64,000 bases of DNA from contig NZ_JALPVL010000001.1 of the NCBI RefSeq assembly GCF_023544465.1, positions 868,001 to 932,000 on the forward strand. The letters are read 5' to 3'. Positions 8,335-15,996 of the stretch are shown piece by piece. Position 1 is the stretch's first letter. Every line of letters starts with the position of its first letter. A model generated the notes under the pieces. The model was not told where the DNA came from. It did no database searches and saw nothing but the letters and a program-made list of their open reading frames with translations. The position numbers were made by a program, and so were the translations under genes. The stretch comes from Paractinoplanes maris. GTDB taxonomy: Bacteria > Actinomycetota > Actinomycetes > Mycobacteriales > Micromonosporaceae.

Positions 8335-9360
8335 TTGACTCAACCGGCGCTCACCACCATGTCGATGACGGGCGTGCGCAAGGCCGCAATCATGCTCGTC
8401 CAGTTCGGCAAGGAACAGTCCGCCCACATCATGTCGCAGATGTCGGAGAAGGAAGTCGAGATGATCTCGGCCGAGATCGCCCGTCTCGGCAAGCTCGAGC
8501 CGACCCAGGTCGACGACGTGATGGACGAGTTCTACGCCATGGCCACCACCCGGTACGCGGGCTCCGGTGGCATGGACTACGCCCGCGAGCTGCTCGAGGC
8601 CTCGCTCGGCAAGGACCGCGCGGCGCTGATCCTGGACCGCCTCGAAGCCTCGATGAACGACATCCCGTTCAACTTCCTCAGCCACGCCGACCCCCGGCAG
8701 CTGCTGTCCTACGTGCAGTACGAGCATCCCCAGACGATCGCGCTGGTGCTCGCGCACATCCCGTCGGCGCTCGCCTCGTCGATCCTGGCCGGCCTCCCGA
8801 TCGAGGTGCAGACCGAGGTCGCGCACCGCATCGCGGTGATGGACCGCACCTCCCCCGAGGTGATCCGCCAGGTCGAGCAGGCCCTGCAGCGCAAGCTCTC
8901 CACCGTGCTCCAGCCCGACGAGCTGTCCACCGTCGGCGGTCTGCAGCCGCTGGTCGACATCATCAACCGGGCCGACCGCACCACCGAGCGACTCATCCTG
9001 GAAGCCCTGGACGCCCGCAGCCCCGAGCTGGCCGAGGAGATCCGGCGCCGGATGTTCATGTTCGAGGACATCATCAACCTCGAGGACCGCGCCATCCAGC
9101 TGGTGCTGCGCCAGGTGGAGCCGGCCGACCTGGCCACTGCCCTCAAGGGCGTGCCCGACCCCGTGCGCGACAAGGTCACCAAGAACCTCTCCGAGCGGGG
9201 CCGCGAGAACCTGCTGGAGGAGATCGACCTGCTCGGCCCGACCAAGGTCAAGATGGTCGAGGAGGCCCAGGCCAAGATCGTGTCGGTGATCCGCTCGCTC
9301 GAGGACTCCGGCCAGATCGAGGTCCAGCGCGGTGGCGAGGCCGATGAGCTCATCGCCTGA
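8335..9360 (+). CDS. fliG: Flagellar motor switch protein FliG
   Basis: FliG couples stator force to rotor rotation. The 341-residue product contains the N-terminal FliF-binding domain, the middle domain with 'EHPQTIALVLAHI' (about 126-138; EHPQ motif) and the C-terminal torque domain with charged helix residues (about 280-330). It starts at TTG 8335 after GAGGAG. The fliH start lies inside its last codons, so translation is coupled. Confidence 0.95.
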   Translation: MTQPALTTMSMTGVRKAAIMLVQFGKEQSAHIMSQMSEKEVEMISAEIARLGKLEPTQVDDVMDEFYAMATTRYAGSGGMDYARELLEASLGKDRAALILDRLEASMNDIPFNFLSHADPRQLLSYVQYEHPQTIALVLAHIPSALASSILAGLPIEVQTEVAHRIAVMDRTSPEVIRQVEQALQRKLSTVLQPDELSTVGGLQPLVDIINRADRTTERLILEALDARSPELAEEIRRRMFMFEDIINLEDRAIQLVLRQVEPADLATALKGVPDPVRDKVTKNLSERGRENLLEEIDLLGPTKVKMVEEAQAKIVSVIRSLEDSGQIEVQRGGEADELIA

Positions 9361-10024
9361 GAGCACCAGTCCGGTTCTGCGCGGCACGGTGGCCGACTCG
9401 GCCGCCGCCGCGCGGTTCGGTGTCGACCTGCGCACCGGGCTCCCGACCGACGGCGACTCGCTCGGCCGGGCCAAGGAGCAGGCGCGCACGGCCGGCTATG
9501 CCGAAGGCTGGGCGCAGGGCCAGCGCGAGGCCGCCGCGGCCGCGCAGAACGCCCAGGCCCGGGCGGCGGCGGCCGAGCAGGCCCACGAACAGCGCCGGGC
9601 GACCGCGCTGGCGCAGGCGGTCAACGCGCTCGGCCGGGCCGTCACCGAGCACGAGAACCAGCTCATGCCGACCTTCGCCGAACTGCAGGAAGTGCTGCTG
9701 GCGCACGCCTTCGAGCTGGCCGAGGCGATCGTCGGGCGCAGCCTGGAGGACCCGCAAGGCCGTACGGTGGCCGCGCTGCGCCGGGCCATGGCGGCCACCC
9801 CGGAGGCCGGCTCGCTGGTGGTGAGCCTGCACCCGGACGACTACCACACGCTGGTCGGCGAGGCCGGCGAGACAGATTTCGAGTACGAGGGACGCCGGGT
9901 GCGGCTGCGCCCGGACGGCGCACTGCGGCCCGGCGACGCGATCGCGGAGACCGGCATGGCGACCGTGGACGCCACCATCGCGGCCGCCGTGGAGCGGGCC
10001 CGGGAAGCGTTGCGGCTGCTGTAG
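9344..10024 (+). CDS. fliH: Flagellar assembly protein FliH
   Basis: FliH binds the FliI ATPase and anchors it at the export apparatus. The 226-residue product has an Ala/Gln/Glu-rich coiled coil (about 45-100) and a C-terminal globular domain with 'LVVSLHPDDY' (about 157-166), seen in the FliH/YscL family. I prefer the ATG at 9344, which overlaps the fliG end by 17 bases; an upstream GTG at 9332 is possible. fliI follows after 36 bases. Confidence 0.87.
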   Translation: MSSSPESTSPVLRGTVADSAAAARFGVDLRTGLPTDGDSLGRAKEQARTAGYAEGWAQGQREAAAAAQNAQARAAAAEQAHEQRRATALAQAVNALGRAVTEHENQLMPTFAELQEVLLAHAFELAEAIVGRSLEDPQGRTVAALRRAMAATPEAGSLVVSLHPDDYHTLVGEAGETDFEYEGRRVRLRPDGALRPGDAIAETGMATVDATIAAAVERAREALRLL

Positions 10025-10060
10025 CGCCGGCCCGGCCGAAAGAGACGGAAGAGGCGCAAG

Positions 10061-11368
10061 ATGACGGACGTGTTCCGCCACCGCATGTCGGCGGCGCTCG
10101 CGGCGGCCCGCCCGCTCACCCGCGGCAAGGTGACCGGCGCGGTCGGCCTGCGGGTGACCGTCAGCGGGGTCGACGCCCGGGTCGGTGACCTGGTGCAGAT
10201 GGGCGAGGGACCGGAGGCCATCTTCGCCGAGGTGGCCGCCATCGACGGCGACAAGCTCTCCTGCCTGCCGCTCGGCCCGATCGCCGGCCTGGGTGCGGGC
10301 ACTCCGGTGACCAGCACGGGCGGGCCGCTGCGGGTCGCCGTCGGGCCCGACCTGCAGGGCCGCATCCTGGACGGGCTGGGCCGCCCGATGGACGGCGGGC
10401 CACCGCTCAAGGGCCACCTGGTGAGCATCGACGCGGCGCCGCCGTCGGCCATGGAGCGCCAGCTCGTCGACAAGCCGATGTCGCTCGGCGTCCGGGTGCT
10501 GGACACTCTCGTGCCGTGCGGGCGGGGGCAGCGCATCGGCATCTTCGCCGGCTCGGGCGTCGGCAAGTCGACCCTGATGTCCATGATCACCCGCGGGACC
10601 TCGGCCGAGCTGAACGTGGTGGCGCTGGTCGGTGAGCGCGGTCGCGAGGTCCGCGAGTTCATCGAGCACGACCTGGGCGAGGAGGGCCTGGCACGCTCCG
10701 TCGTGGTCATCGCCACCTCGGACACCCCACCCCTCGTACGCCTGCGGGCCGGAGCCGTGGCGACCCGGATCGCCGAGTACTACCGCGACGAGGGCGCCGA
10801 CGTGCTGCTGATGATGGACAGCGTGACCCGGGCGGCGATGGCCCAGCGCGAGGTCGGCCTGTCGGTGGGCGAGCCGCCGGCCACCCGGGGCTATCCACCG
10901 TCGGTCTTCGCGATGCTGGCCTCGCTGCTGGAGCGGGCCGGGCCGGGCGCGCGGGGCAGCATCACCGGGCTGTACACCGTGCTGGTCGAGGGCGACGACC
11001 ACAACGAGCCGATCGCCGACGCGGCCCGCTCGATCCTCGACGGCCACATCGTGCTCGACCGCAAACTGGCCACCGCCGGCCACTTCCCGAGCATCCAGGC
11101 CCTGGACTCGATCTCCCGCGTGGCCAACAAGATCACCACACCCCAGCAGCGGGCCGACGCCACCGAGCTGCGGCGTCTGATGGCGGCCCACCGCGAGGTG
11201 CGCGAGCTGGTCGAGATCGGCGCGTACGTCGCCGGCACCAACCCGGACGCCGACCGCGCGACCGCCATCTGGCAGCACATCAACGCGTTCCTGCGTCAGG
11301 GCCTCGACGAGCGCGTCACCGCCGACGACGCCTGGGCCCACCTCCACGCGCTGGTGAGCTCGGCCTGA
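10061..11368 (+). CDS. fliI: Flagellum-specific ATPase FliI
   Basis: Export ATPase related to the F1 beta subunit, 435 residues. It has the Walker A loop 'GSGVGKST' at about residues 165-172, then 'GERGREVREF', and a Walker B-type 'LLMMDSVTRAAMAQREVG' region. It starts at ATG 10061. The final codons and stop form the first copy of a 23-base tandem repeat that runs past the gene end, so the repeats probably arose by slippage or duplication of the 3' end. Confidence 0.96.
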   Translation: MTDVFRHRMSAALAAARPLTRGKVTGAVGLRVTVSGVDARVGDLVQMGEGPEAIFAEVAAIDGDKLSCLPLGPIAGLGAGTPVTSTGGPLRVAVGPDLQGRILDGLGRPMDGGPPLKGHLVSIDAAPPSAMERQLVDKPMSLGVRVLDTLVPCGRGQRIGIFAGSGVGKSTLMSMITRGTSAELNVVALVGERGREVREFIEHDLGEEGLARSVVVIATSDTPPLVRLRAGAVATRIAEYYRDEGADVLLMMDSVTRAAMAQREVGLSVGEPPATRGYPPSVFAMLASLLERAGPGARGSITGLYTVLVEGDDHNEPIADAARSILDGHIVLDRKLATAGHFPSIQALDSISRVANKITTPQQRADATELRRLMAAHREVRELVEIGAYVAGTNPDADRATAIWQHINAFLRQGLDERVTADDAWAHLHALVSSA

Positions 11369-11447
11369 CCGCCCAGCGGAGCTCGGCCTGACCGCCCAGC
11401 GGAGCTCGGCCTGACCGCCCAGCGGAGCTCGGCCTGACCGCACAGCG
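11356..11447 (+). repeat. 23-bp tandem repeat, 4 copies
   Basis: Four head-to-tail 23-base units start at 11356, 11379, 11402 and 11425. The first three are identical and the fourth has one change near its end. Each unit begins GAGCTCGGCCTGACC and contains the last FliI codons and stop, so every unit repeats the gene's end. No function is evident. Confidence 0.95.
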
Positions 11448-11458
11448 GGGCGCCCGTC

Positions 11459-11596
11459 GCACTCAGTTCCGGCTCGGTGGCAAGCACTCAGCGAATCGGT
11501 GGGTGCACTCAGTTCCGGCTCGGTGGCAAGCACTCGGCGGATCGGTGGGCGCGCTCAGTTGCGGGTCGGTTGCAAGCACTCAGCGAATCGGTTGGC
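11459..11596 (+). repeat. 46-bp tandem repeat, 3 copies, containing promoter -35 elements
   Basis: Three 46-base units (11459-11504, 11505-11550, 11551-11596). The first two are nearly identical and the third is more diverged. Units contain CTCA tetramers in GCACTCAG contexts. The third supplies the -35 of the fliJ promoter and an inverted GCA(A/C)CCG-type double site. The array therefore looks like an amplified promoter-proximal segment. Confidence 0.9.
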
Positions 11597-11606
11597 GGGC
11601 CGACCG
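11556..11606 (+). promoter_or_regulatory. Internal FliA-type promoter of fliJ with inverted TcrA-like box
   Basis: CTCA (11579-11582), 16 bases and GCCGACCG (11599-11606) lie about 35 bases before the fliJ start. The minus strand of 11556-11573 reads GCAACCG-ACCC-GCAACTG, one mismatch in 14 to the direct-repeat consensus, ending 5 bases from the -35 but in inverted orientation. Confidence 0.5.
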
Positions 11607-11641
11607 GGACAGATGAGGCCCGCCGCGCAAGGAGGCAGAAC

Positions 11642-12082
11642 GTGAACCGGTTTTTCCGACTCTCCCCCGTGCTCCGCGCCCGCAAAGCCCAGGAGGACGC
11701 GGCCAAGGGCGCCGTGATCCAGTCGCGCGCGGAGATCCGGGACGCCCAGGCCCTCGTACGCCGCAAGCAGCTCGACCTGATGGGAGCCGAAGCCCCGACC
11801 GAGGGCACAGCCCGGGCCATCGTCGCCGGCCTGGTGGCCCGCCAGTCCCTCGCGGGGGCGCTGATGAGCGCCCACCGCATGGTCGAGGACGCCGAGCAGG
11901 TCGAGCGGGACCGGATCGCCGTGCTGGCCGATGCGGCCAAGCGCCGCCGCGCGGTCGAGATGATGGCCGAGCGGCACGCCGAGATGGTGCGCGCCAACGA
12001 CCTGCGCAAGGACCAGGCCAACCTCGACGAGCTGGCGATGACCAGCAAGGCCCGTAACGCGGCCCGGGGAGCGGACGAATGA
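11642..12082 (+). CDS. fliJ: Flagellar export protein FliJ
   Basis: The 146-residue product is a long antiparallel helical hairpin, rich in Ala, Arg and Gln. It begins 'VNRFFRLSPVLRARKAQED', which fits FliJ, the export-gate escort that also stimulates FliI. The GTG at 11642 follows AAGGAGG with ideal spacing. Longer in-frame starts would run through the tandem repeats and are unlikely. The next gene overlaps by 4 bases (ATGA). Confidence 0.82.
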   Translation: MNRFFRLSPVLRARKAQEDAAKGAVIQSRAEIRDAQALVRRKQLDLMGAEAPTEGTARAIVAGLVARQSLAGALMSAHRMVEDAEQVERDRIAVLADAAKRRRAVEMMAERHAEMVRANDLRKDQANLDELAMTSKARNAARGADE

Positions 12083-13074
12083 GCATGGGCGTCGCCGGGG
12101 TGCTCAACCGCATCCAGCAACTCCAGGGTCAACTCGGCCTCACCCCCGTCAACCCGGCGCCCGGCACGATCTCCACCAACGGCGCCGTCCCCGGCACCTC
12201 GTCCTTCGCCTCGGCCCTGGCCTCGGCCAACGGCCAGGCCGGCGCGATGAGCCTGAACAGCCGGGCCACCGGTCAGAACGTGGTCGACGCGGCCAAGAAA
12301 TACCTCGGGACCCCGTACGTCTTCGGGAGCACCGACCCGGACAAGGGCCTGGACTGCTCGGCGCTGGTGCAGCGGGCCTACGGCGATCTCGGGATCAAGG
12401 TGCCCCGCCTGTCGCACCAGCAGGCCAAGGCGGGCGAGCCGGTGGCCAACCTGGCCCAGGCCAAGCCGGGCGACATCCTGGCCTTCGACTCCCCCGTCGA
12501 CCACGTGGCGATCTATCTCGGCGACAACAAGATGATCGCGGCGCCCAAGCCGGGTGATCAAGTCAAGATCCAGAGCGTGTACGAGAAGCCGACGCACATC
12601 CGCCGCGTCGTCGCCGACCCGTCCTCCGTGGCGGGCGGCAACCCCACCGCGGCGGTGCGTCCGGCGAGCCTGCAGAACGGCTCGCTGAACGGGGTGCCCT
12701 ACGGCGACCTGTTCGTCAAGGCCGGCAACCGCTACGGCGTCTCGCCCAAGCTGCTGGCCGCGGTGGCCAAGGTCGAGTCCAGCTACAACCCGGGCGCGGT
12801 CAGCAAGGCCGGGGCCCAGGGCCTGATGCAGCTGATGCCGTCGACCGCCCGCGGTCTGGGCGTGAAGAACTCGTTCGACCCCGAGCAGGCGATCAACGGC
12901 GGCGCCAAGCTGCTGGCCCGCAACCTCCGCGAGTTCAAGTCGCTGCCGCTGGCGCTGGCCGCCTACAACGCGGGCGGCGGCGCGGTGCACAAGTACGGCG
13001 GCATCCCGCCGTTCTCGGAGACCCAGGCGTACGTCCCGAAGGTCCAGAAGGCCCTGGCCGCGCTCGGCGGCTGA
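12079..13074 (+). CDS. Two-domain peptidoglycan hydrolase (NlpC/P60 plus lytic transglycosylase), FlgJ-like role
   Basis: The 331-residue protein is encoded inside the flagellar operon. Residues about 65-180 are an NlpC/P60 endopeptidase domain with Cys93 in 'LDCSALV' and His142 in 'VDHVAIYLG'. Residues about 205-330 are an SLT lytic transglycosylase domain with Glu233 in 'KVESSYNP' and the motifs 'AQGLMQLMPSTA' and 'LALAAYNAG'. No signal peptide is visible, so export through the flagellar system is likely, as for FlgJ. Cutting both peptide and glycan bonds would open the thick wall for the rod. The FlgJ rod-cap domain itself is not seen. Confidence 0.85.
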   Translation: MSMGVAGVLNRIQQLQGQLGLTPVNPAPGTISTNGAVPGTSSFASALASANGQAGAMSLNSRATGQNVVDAAKKYLGTPYVFGSTDPDKGLDCSALVQRAYGDLGIKVPRLSHQQAKAGEPVANLAQAKPGDILAFDSPVDHVAIYLGDNKMIAAPKPGDQVKIQSVYEKPTHIRRVVADPSSVAGGNPTAAVRPASLQNGSLNGVPYGDLFVKAGNRYGVSPKLLAAVAKVESSYNPGAVSKAGAQGLMQLMPSTARGLGVKNSFDPEQAINGGAKLLARNLREFKSLPLALAAYNAGGGAVHKYGGIPPFSETQAYVPKVQKALAALGG

Positions 13075-13107
13075 CCGGGCGTCGACAGATCTGAGCAGGA
13101 GAGCCGC

Positions 13108-14946
13108 ATGAAGATGCCGAATTCCGTCAGCGGCGCCGACCGGGCGCCGGTGACCGACATCGGACGTCGCCCCGGCGCCAAGAAAGGCGAGGGCGGGGAG
13201 GAGTTCGGCTCCGCGCTCTCGGCCGAGCTCGACCGGGACGGCCAGGCCAAGACCGACGACCGGCGTACGGCGGACCGCGCGTCCGACCAGCGGGCCGGCG
13301 ACCGGGCAGCCGGCGACCGGGCCGCGGATCGCCGGGCCGACGCCGAACGGGCCGCGGCCGGGCGCAGCGCCCTCCAGCGCGAGGCGGCCGACCGCGCGGC
13401 CGACGCGGCGAACCGGGCCGGCGCCGAGCGAGCCGCGGCCGGGCGCAGCGCCCTCCAGCGCGAGGCGGCCGACCGCGCGGCGGGAGCGGCGAACCGGGCC
13501 GATCAGCGCCGGGCCGACACGGACCGCAGCGACCGGGCTGACCGAGGGGACAACCGCCGCACCGAGACGCGAGACACCACGGGTCGAGCTGATCGGACCG
13601 ACAACCGCCGCGCCGACGCCCAGGAGACCGTGGGCCGGGCCGGCCGCGAGGACACCACGCCGGGCACCGAGGCACCGGCTACCGACCGGCCGGCCGAGAC
13701 CGGCGCCATCGACTCCCAGGAACCCGACGACGGCACCGGGACGGCGAGCGCCGCAGCCGCGATGGCCGGAGCCGTCGCACCGATGACCGTGCAGCCCACT
13801 CCGGTCGAGGGTGGCGCCGCGCCCCGCGACCCGGCGACCGGCGCCGTCCCGCCTGCCGCCGTTCCACCCGTCCCCGCGACCGGTGGAACGGCCACTCCCG
13901 ATGCTCAGCTGGTTCAACCCGGCGCCGCCGCGCCGCCCACGGCCGGCCCCGGCACCGCTCTCCCACCGGCCCTGGCCGCTCAGCTCGCGCAGAGCGGGGT
14001 GGCCGCCGGACCAGGCACCACCGCGCCCGCCGGTCCGGCCACCGGCACCGCCGCCACCGGCACCGCCGCTACCAGCACCGCCCCTACCGGCACCGCTCCC
14101 ACCGGCACCGCGACCCCGGCTGGTCCGGCCGCGGCGGCCGACGCCGCGGCCACGCTGACCGCCCCGGCCACCACCGCCGTCCCGGTGGCCGGTCCGCGGC
14201 CGGCCGCTCTGACTCCGCCGGCCGACACCGCGACGGCCACCCCGCCCACCCCGCCCACCGGCGGCGACCCCGCTCCGGCCGATGCCGCCGCCGCGGGCGC
14301 CACACCGCCGCCGGCCGCCGCACCCGCCGGCCAAGCCGCGCCCGACGCCAGCGCCGGCACCGTCACCGCCAATCCGGTCAACCCGGCCGCGGCCCCCGGG
14401 GTGGCCCCGGACGGCGCCGCGACTTCGGCGCTGGGCCAGGCCGGCCTGGCCGGCGTGACCGGACCGCAGGCGCCCGCACCGGCGGCTCCGGCCGCGGGTG
14501 CCCCGGCGGCTCCGGCCCAGCCGTTCGCGCCGCCCGCCGAACAGCTGGCGATGCGGATCGTGCCGCTCAAGCTCGACGCCGACGGCATCCACCGGCTGAC
14601 CGTGCACCTGCACCCGGTCGACCTCGGCCCCGTGCAGGTGGTGGCCGAGATCCGCAACGGCGACATCAACGTCCAGCTGACCGGCAGCACCGACGCCGGC
14701 CACGACGCCCTGCGCAACGCCCTCGACGACCTGCGCCGCCAGCTCGACGAGGCCGGTTTCGGCAACACGTCGCTCGACCTGCGCCAGGGCAACGCGCAGC
14801 AGGACCAGGCACGTCAGCAGTTCGGAGCCGCGGGCTTCCCCGGCGGTCGCCGGGACGCCGGCGGAGCCACCGCGCCGGCCGAGACGACCGCACCGACGAT
14901 CCGCCCGGCCGCACCGGGCTCCAGCCGCCTGGACATTCACGCGTAG
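13108..14946 (+). CDS. fliK: Flagellar hook-length control protein FliK
   Basis: FliK measures hook length and switches export specificity. The 612-residue product has a charged Arg/Asp/Ala-rich N-terminal third, a very long Ala/Pro/Thr linker (about 210-470) and a conserved C-terminal domain (about 478-575) with 'HRLTVHLHPVDLGPVQVVAEI', the Flg_hook signature. Disordered ruler regions are typical for FliK. Residues 80-133 hold a 27-residue near-perfect duplication. It starts at ATG 13108 after GCAGGAGAG and is the last gene of the plus-strand cluster. Confidence 0.88.
   Translation: MKMPNSVSGADRAPVTDIGRRPGAKKGEGGEEFGSALSAELDRDGQAKTDDRRTADRASDQRAGDRAAGDRAADRRADAERAAAGRSALQREAADRAADAANRAGAERAAAGRSALQREAADRAAGAANRADQRRADTDRSDRADRGDNRRTETRDTTGRADRTDNRRADAQETVGRAGREDTTPGTEAPATDRPAETGAIDSQEPDDGTGTASAAAAMAGAVAPMTVQPTPVEGGAAPRDPATGAVPPAAVPPVPATGGTATPDAQLVQPGAAAPPTAGPGTALPPALAAQLAQSGVAAGPGTTAPAGPATGTAATGTAATSTAPTGTAPTGTATPAGPAAAADAAATLTAPATTAVPVAGPRPAALTPPADTATATPPTPPTGGDPAPADAAAAGATPPPAAAPAGQAAPDASAGTVTANPVNPAAAPGVAPDGAATSALGQAGLAGVTGPQAPAPAAPAAGAPAAPAQPFAPPAEQLAMRIVPLKLDADGIHRLTVHLHPVDLGPVQVVAEIRNGDINVQLTGSTDAGHDALRNALDDLRRQLDEAGFGNTSLDLRQGNAQQDQARQQFGAAGFPGGRRDAGGATAPAETTAPTIRPAAPGSSRLDIHA
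13345..13506 (+). repeat. 81-bp in-frame duplication within fliK
   Basis: Two adjacent 81-base units, 13345-13425 and 13426-13506, encode the 27-residue block starting ERAAAGRSALQREAADRAA twice, with few differences. Length change in the ruler region could alter hook length. Confidence 0.85.
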
Positions 14947-15023
14947 TGCGGTGTCCACGAACGTTGGCCGGGTGGGGCCCGGTGGCGTTGCGGATCCTCG
15001 GTCACCGTGATGAGCGAGCGACT

Positions 15024-15040
15024 CCCCACCGGTGGTGGGG
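15024..15040. terminator. Hairpin downstream of fliK
   Basis: CCCCACC (15024-15030) and GGTGGGG (15034-15040) form a 7-base stem with a 3-base loop about 80 bases after fliK. There is no T tract. It could end the flgB-fliK transcript. Confidence 0.35.
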
Positions 15041-15057
15041 CGGGCCTCCGCCGGCCA

Positions 15058-15163
15058 ATTGAACCCCACTGCCGCTCGTGGTGGTGAGCGGCGGGGGTCA
15101 CGCCGTGCCGGTCCCCGCCCGGGGAGGTGGGTGCCGGCTCGACGGTGCGTGACCACCCCGCTG
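15058..15163 (-). ncRNA. Possible remnant of a TnpB guide-RNA scaffold (omega RNA) and transposon right end
   Basis: Directly downstream of the tnpB remnant lies a compact structured segment. GGTCACGC (15095-15102) pairs with GCGTGACC (15147-15154) around inner GC-rich arms, and a 7-base hairpin GCCGCTC/GAGCGGC spans 15071-15092. On the minus strand the segment ends GTGGGGTTCAAT near 15058. TnpB elements encode their guide scaffold at this place and it ends at the transposon right end. Expression or function is not implied, because the tnpB gene is broken. Confidence 0.3.
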
Positions 15164-15690
15164 TTACGTGGTGAACGCCGCGGCGACATCACGATGCCCG
15201 GCGAACTGGCCTGCGAACAGGTCATGGTCCGGCCGCGGGGTTTGGTGATCCGTTGCCGGCAGTGCGGGCAGGTCGAGGAGGTGCCGCGTTCGTCGACCAG
15301 GTGCACCCGGATCCCGGCCAGGGCGGCTTTGTCCTGCAGGATGCGCAGGGTGCGGCCGATCTGCCATTGCCTTAGCCGCAGGTTGTGCCGCCGCCCGGCA
15401 TTCTTGTCGAGGACACTGCGGGGATCGCCGACGGTCAACGTGCCGATCCGCTTGTCCACGGCCCAGCCGATGAGCTCCTTGGTGGCTTCGTACAGGGCTT
15501 GCCGGATCCGGCGGCGGTGGCGGGGTCTCGATCAGCTGGGCCCGGCGGCGGATTTTACACCAGCGCCGGGATCCGCGTTGCCCGGTGGCCGGGGCGTGGC
15601 CGGCGCAGCAACCCGAAACAGCGCTGCCGCTGAGCCCGGGTCAGGCGCAGCCCGATCCAGGCAGTGCGCCACCGGACCCGTTAATGGCCA
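15164..15690 (-). pseudogene. tnpB (IS200/IS605-type OrfB) remnant, frameshifted and internally deleted
   Basis: Minus-strand fragments look like a TnpB nuclease. An N-terminal piece (about 15600-15690) includes 'LRLTRAQRQRCFGLLR'. A middle piece reads 'KIRRRAQLIE' and then, after a shift near 15535, 'ALYEATKELIGWAVDKRIG'. The C-terminal zinc-ribbon piece contains 'GTSSTCPHC', and a last shifted piece 'GHRDVAAAFT' lies near 15170. The total is about 530 bases against roughly 1.2 kb for an intact gene, so a large internal part is lost. It inserted at the convergent end of the fliK and flhF units, where damage to flagellar genes is avoided. Confidence 0.8.
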
Positions 15691-15707
15691 CCGCACCAGC
15701 CGGAACG

Positions 15708-15745
15708 CCAGGAGGGGTGATCGCTTTCGCGATCACCCCTCCTGG
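15708..15745 (-). terminator. Perfect 17-bp hairpin ending the flh-side operon
   Basis: CCAGGAGGGGTGATCGC (15708-15724) and its exact reverse complement (15729-15745) enclose the loop TTTC. It lies 12 bases past the stop of the last minus-strand gene. No T tract follows, but the stem is very stable. Confidence 0.7.
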
Positions 15746-15756
15746 TCCGCCTTCCG

Positions 15757-15996
15757 TCAGGCCGGCTTTTCCGCGTCCAGGGCGGTCGGTGTCACCGGGG
15801 TGCCTTCCGGCTTCCCCTCCGGCCGGCCGTAACCCGCAGTGACGAACCGCAACCCGGCCAGCAGCAGGGCAGCGATGGGCACCGCGATCACGAACCGGAT
15901 CAGTACCTCGGTGATGTCGACCTCGTCGAGGACGTAACGATAGAGCGCGGGCGCGCTCATCAGGAGCGCGAACAGCAGGACCGACGGACGGATCAC
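15757..15996 (-). CDS. Small two-helix membrane protein, function unknown
   Basis: The 79-residue product starts with GTG 15996 overlapping the flhF stop (GTGA), so it is translationally coupled to it. Two hydrophobic segments (about 4-20 and 33-52) flank a short polar turn, and the C-terminal 25 residues are polar. It is too divergent in pattern to be FliQ: it lacks the long second helix and the Gln/Glu motif. As the last gene of the export-apparatus operon it may act in assembly, but this is inference. Confidence 0.65.
   Translation of the reverse strand: MIRPSVLLFALLMSAPALYRYVLDEVDITEVLIRFVIAVPIAALLLAGLRFVTAGYGRPEGKPEGTPVTPTALDAEKPA

Noticed and set aside
11356..11596. CRISPR-like array
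   Set aside because: Units are head-to-tail without unique spacers, and no cas genes are present; it is a plain tandem repeat.
11509..15459. A 1316-codon minus-strand open frame
   Set aside because: It is opposite fliJ, the hydrolase gene and fliK, with Gly/Arg-rich low-complexity translation typical of antisense frames in high-GC DNA. Only its first 85 or so codons belong to the tnpB remnant.
15757..15996. Small membrane gene as a displaced fliQ
   Set aside because: Two hydrophobic segments exist, but the order, polar tail and lack of FliQ motifs do not fit.
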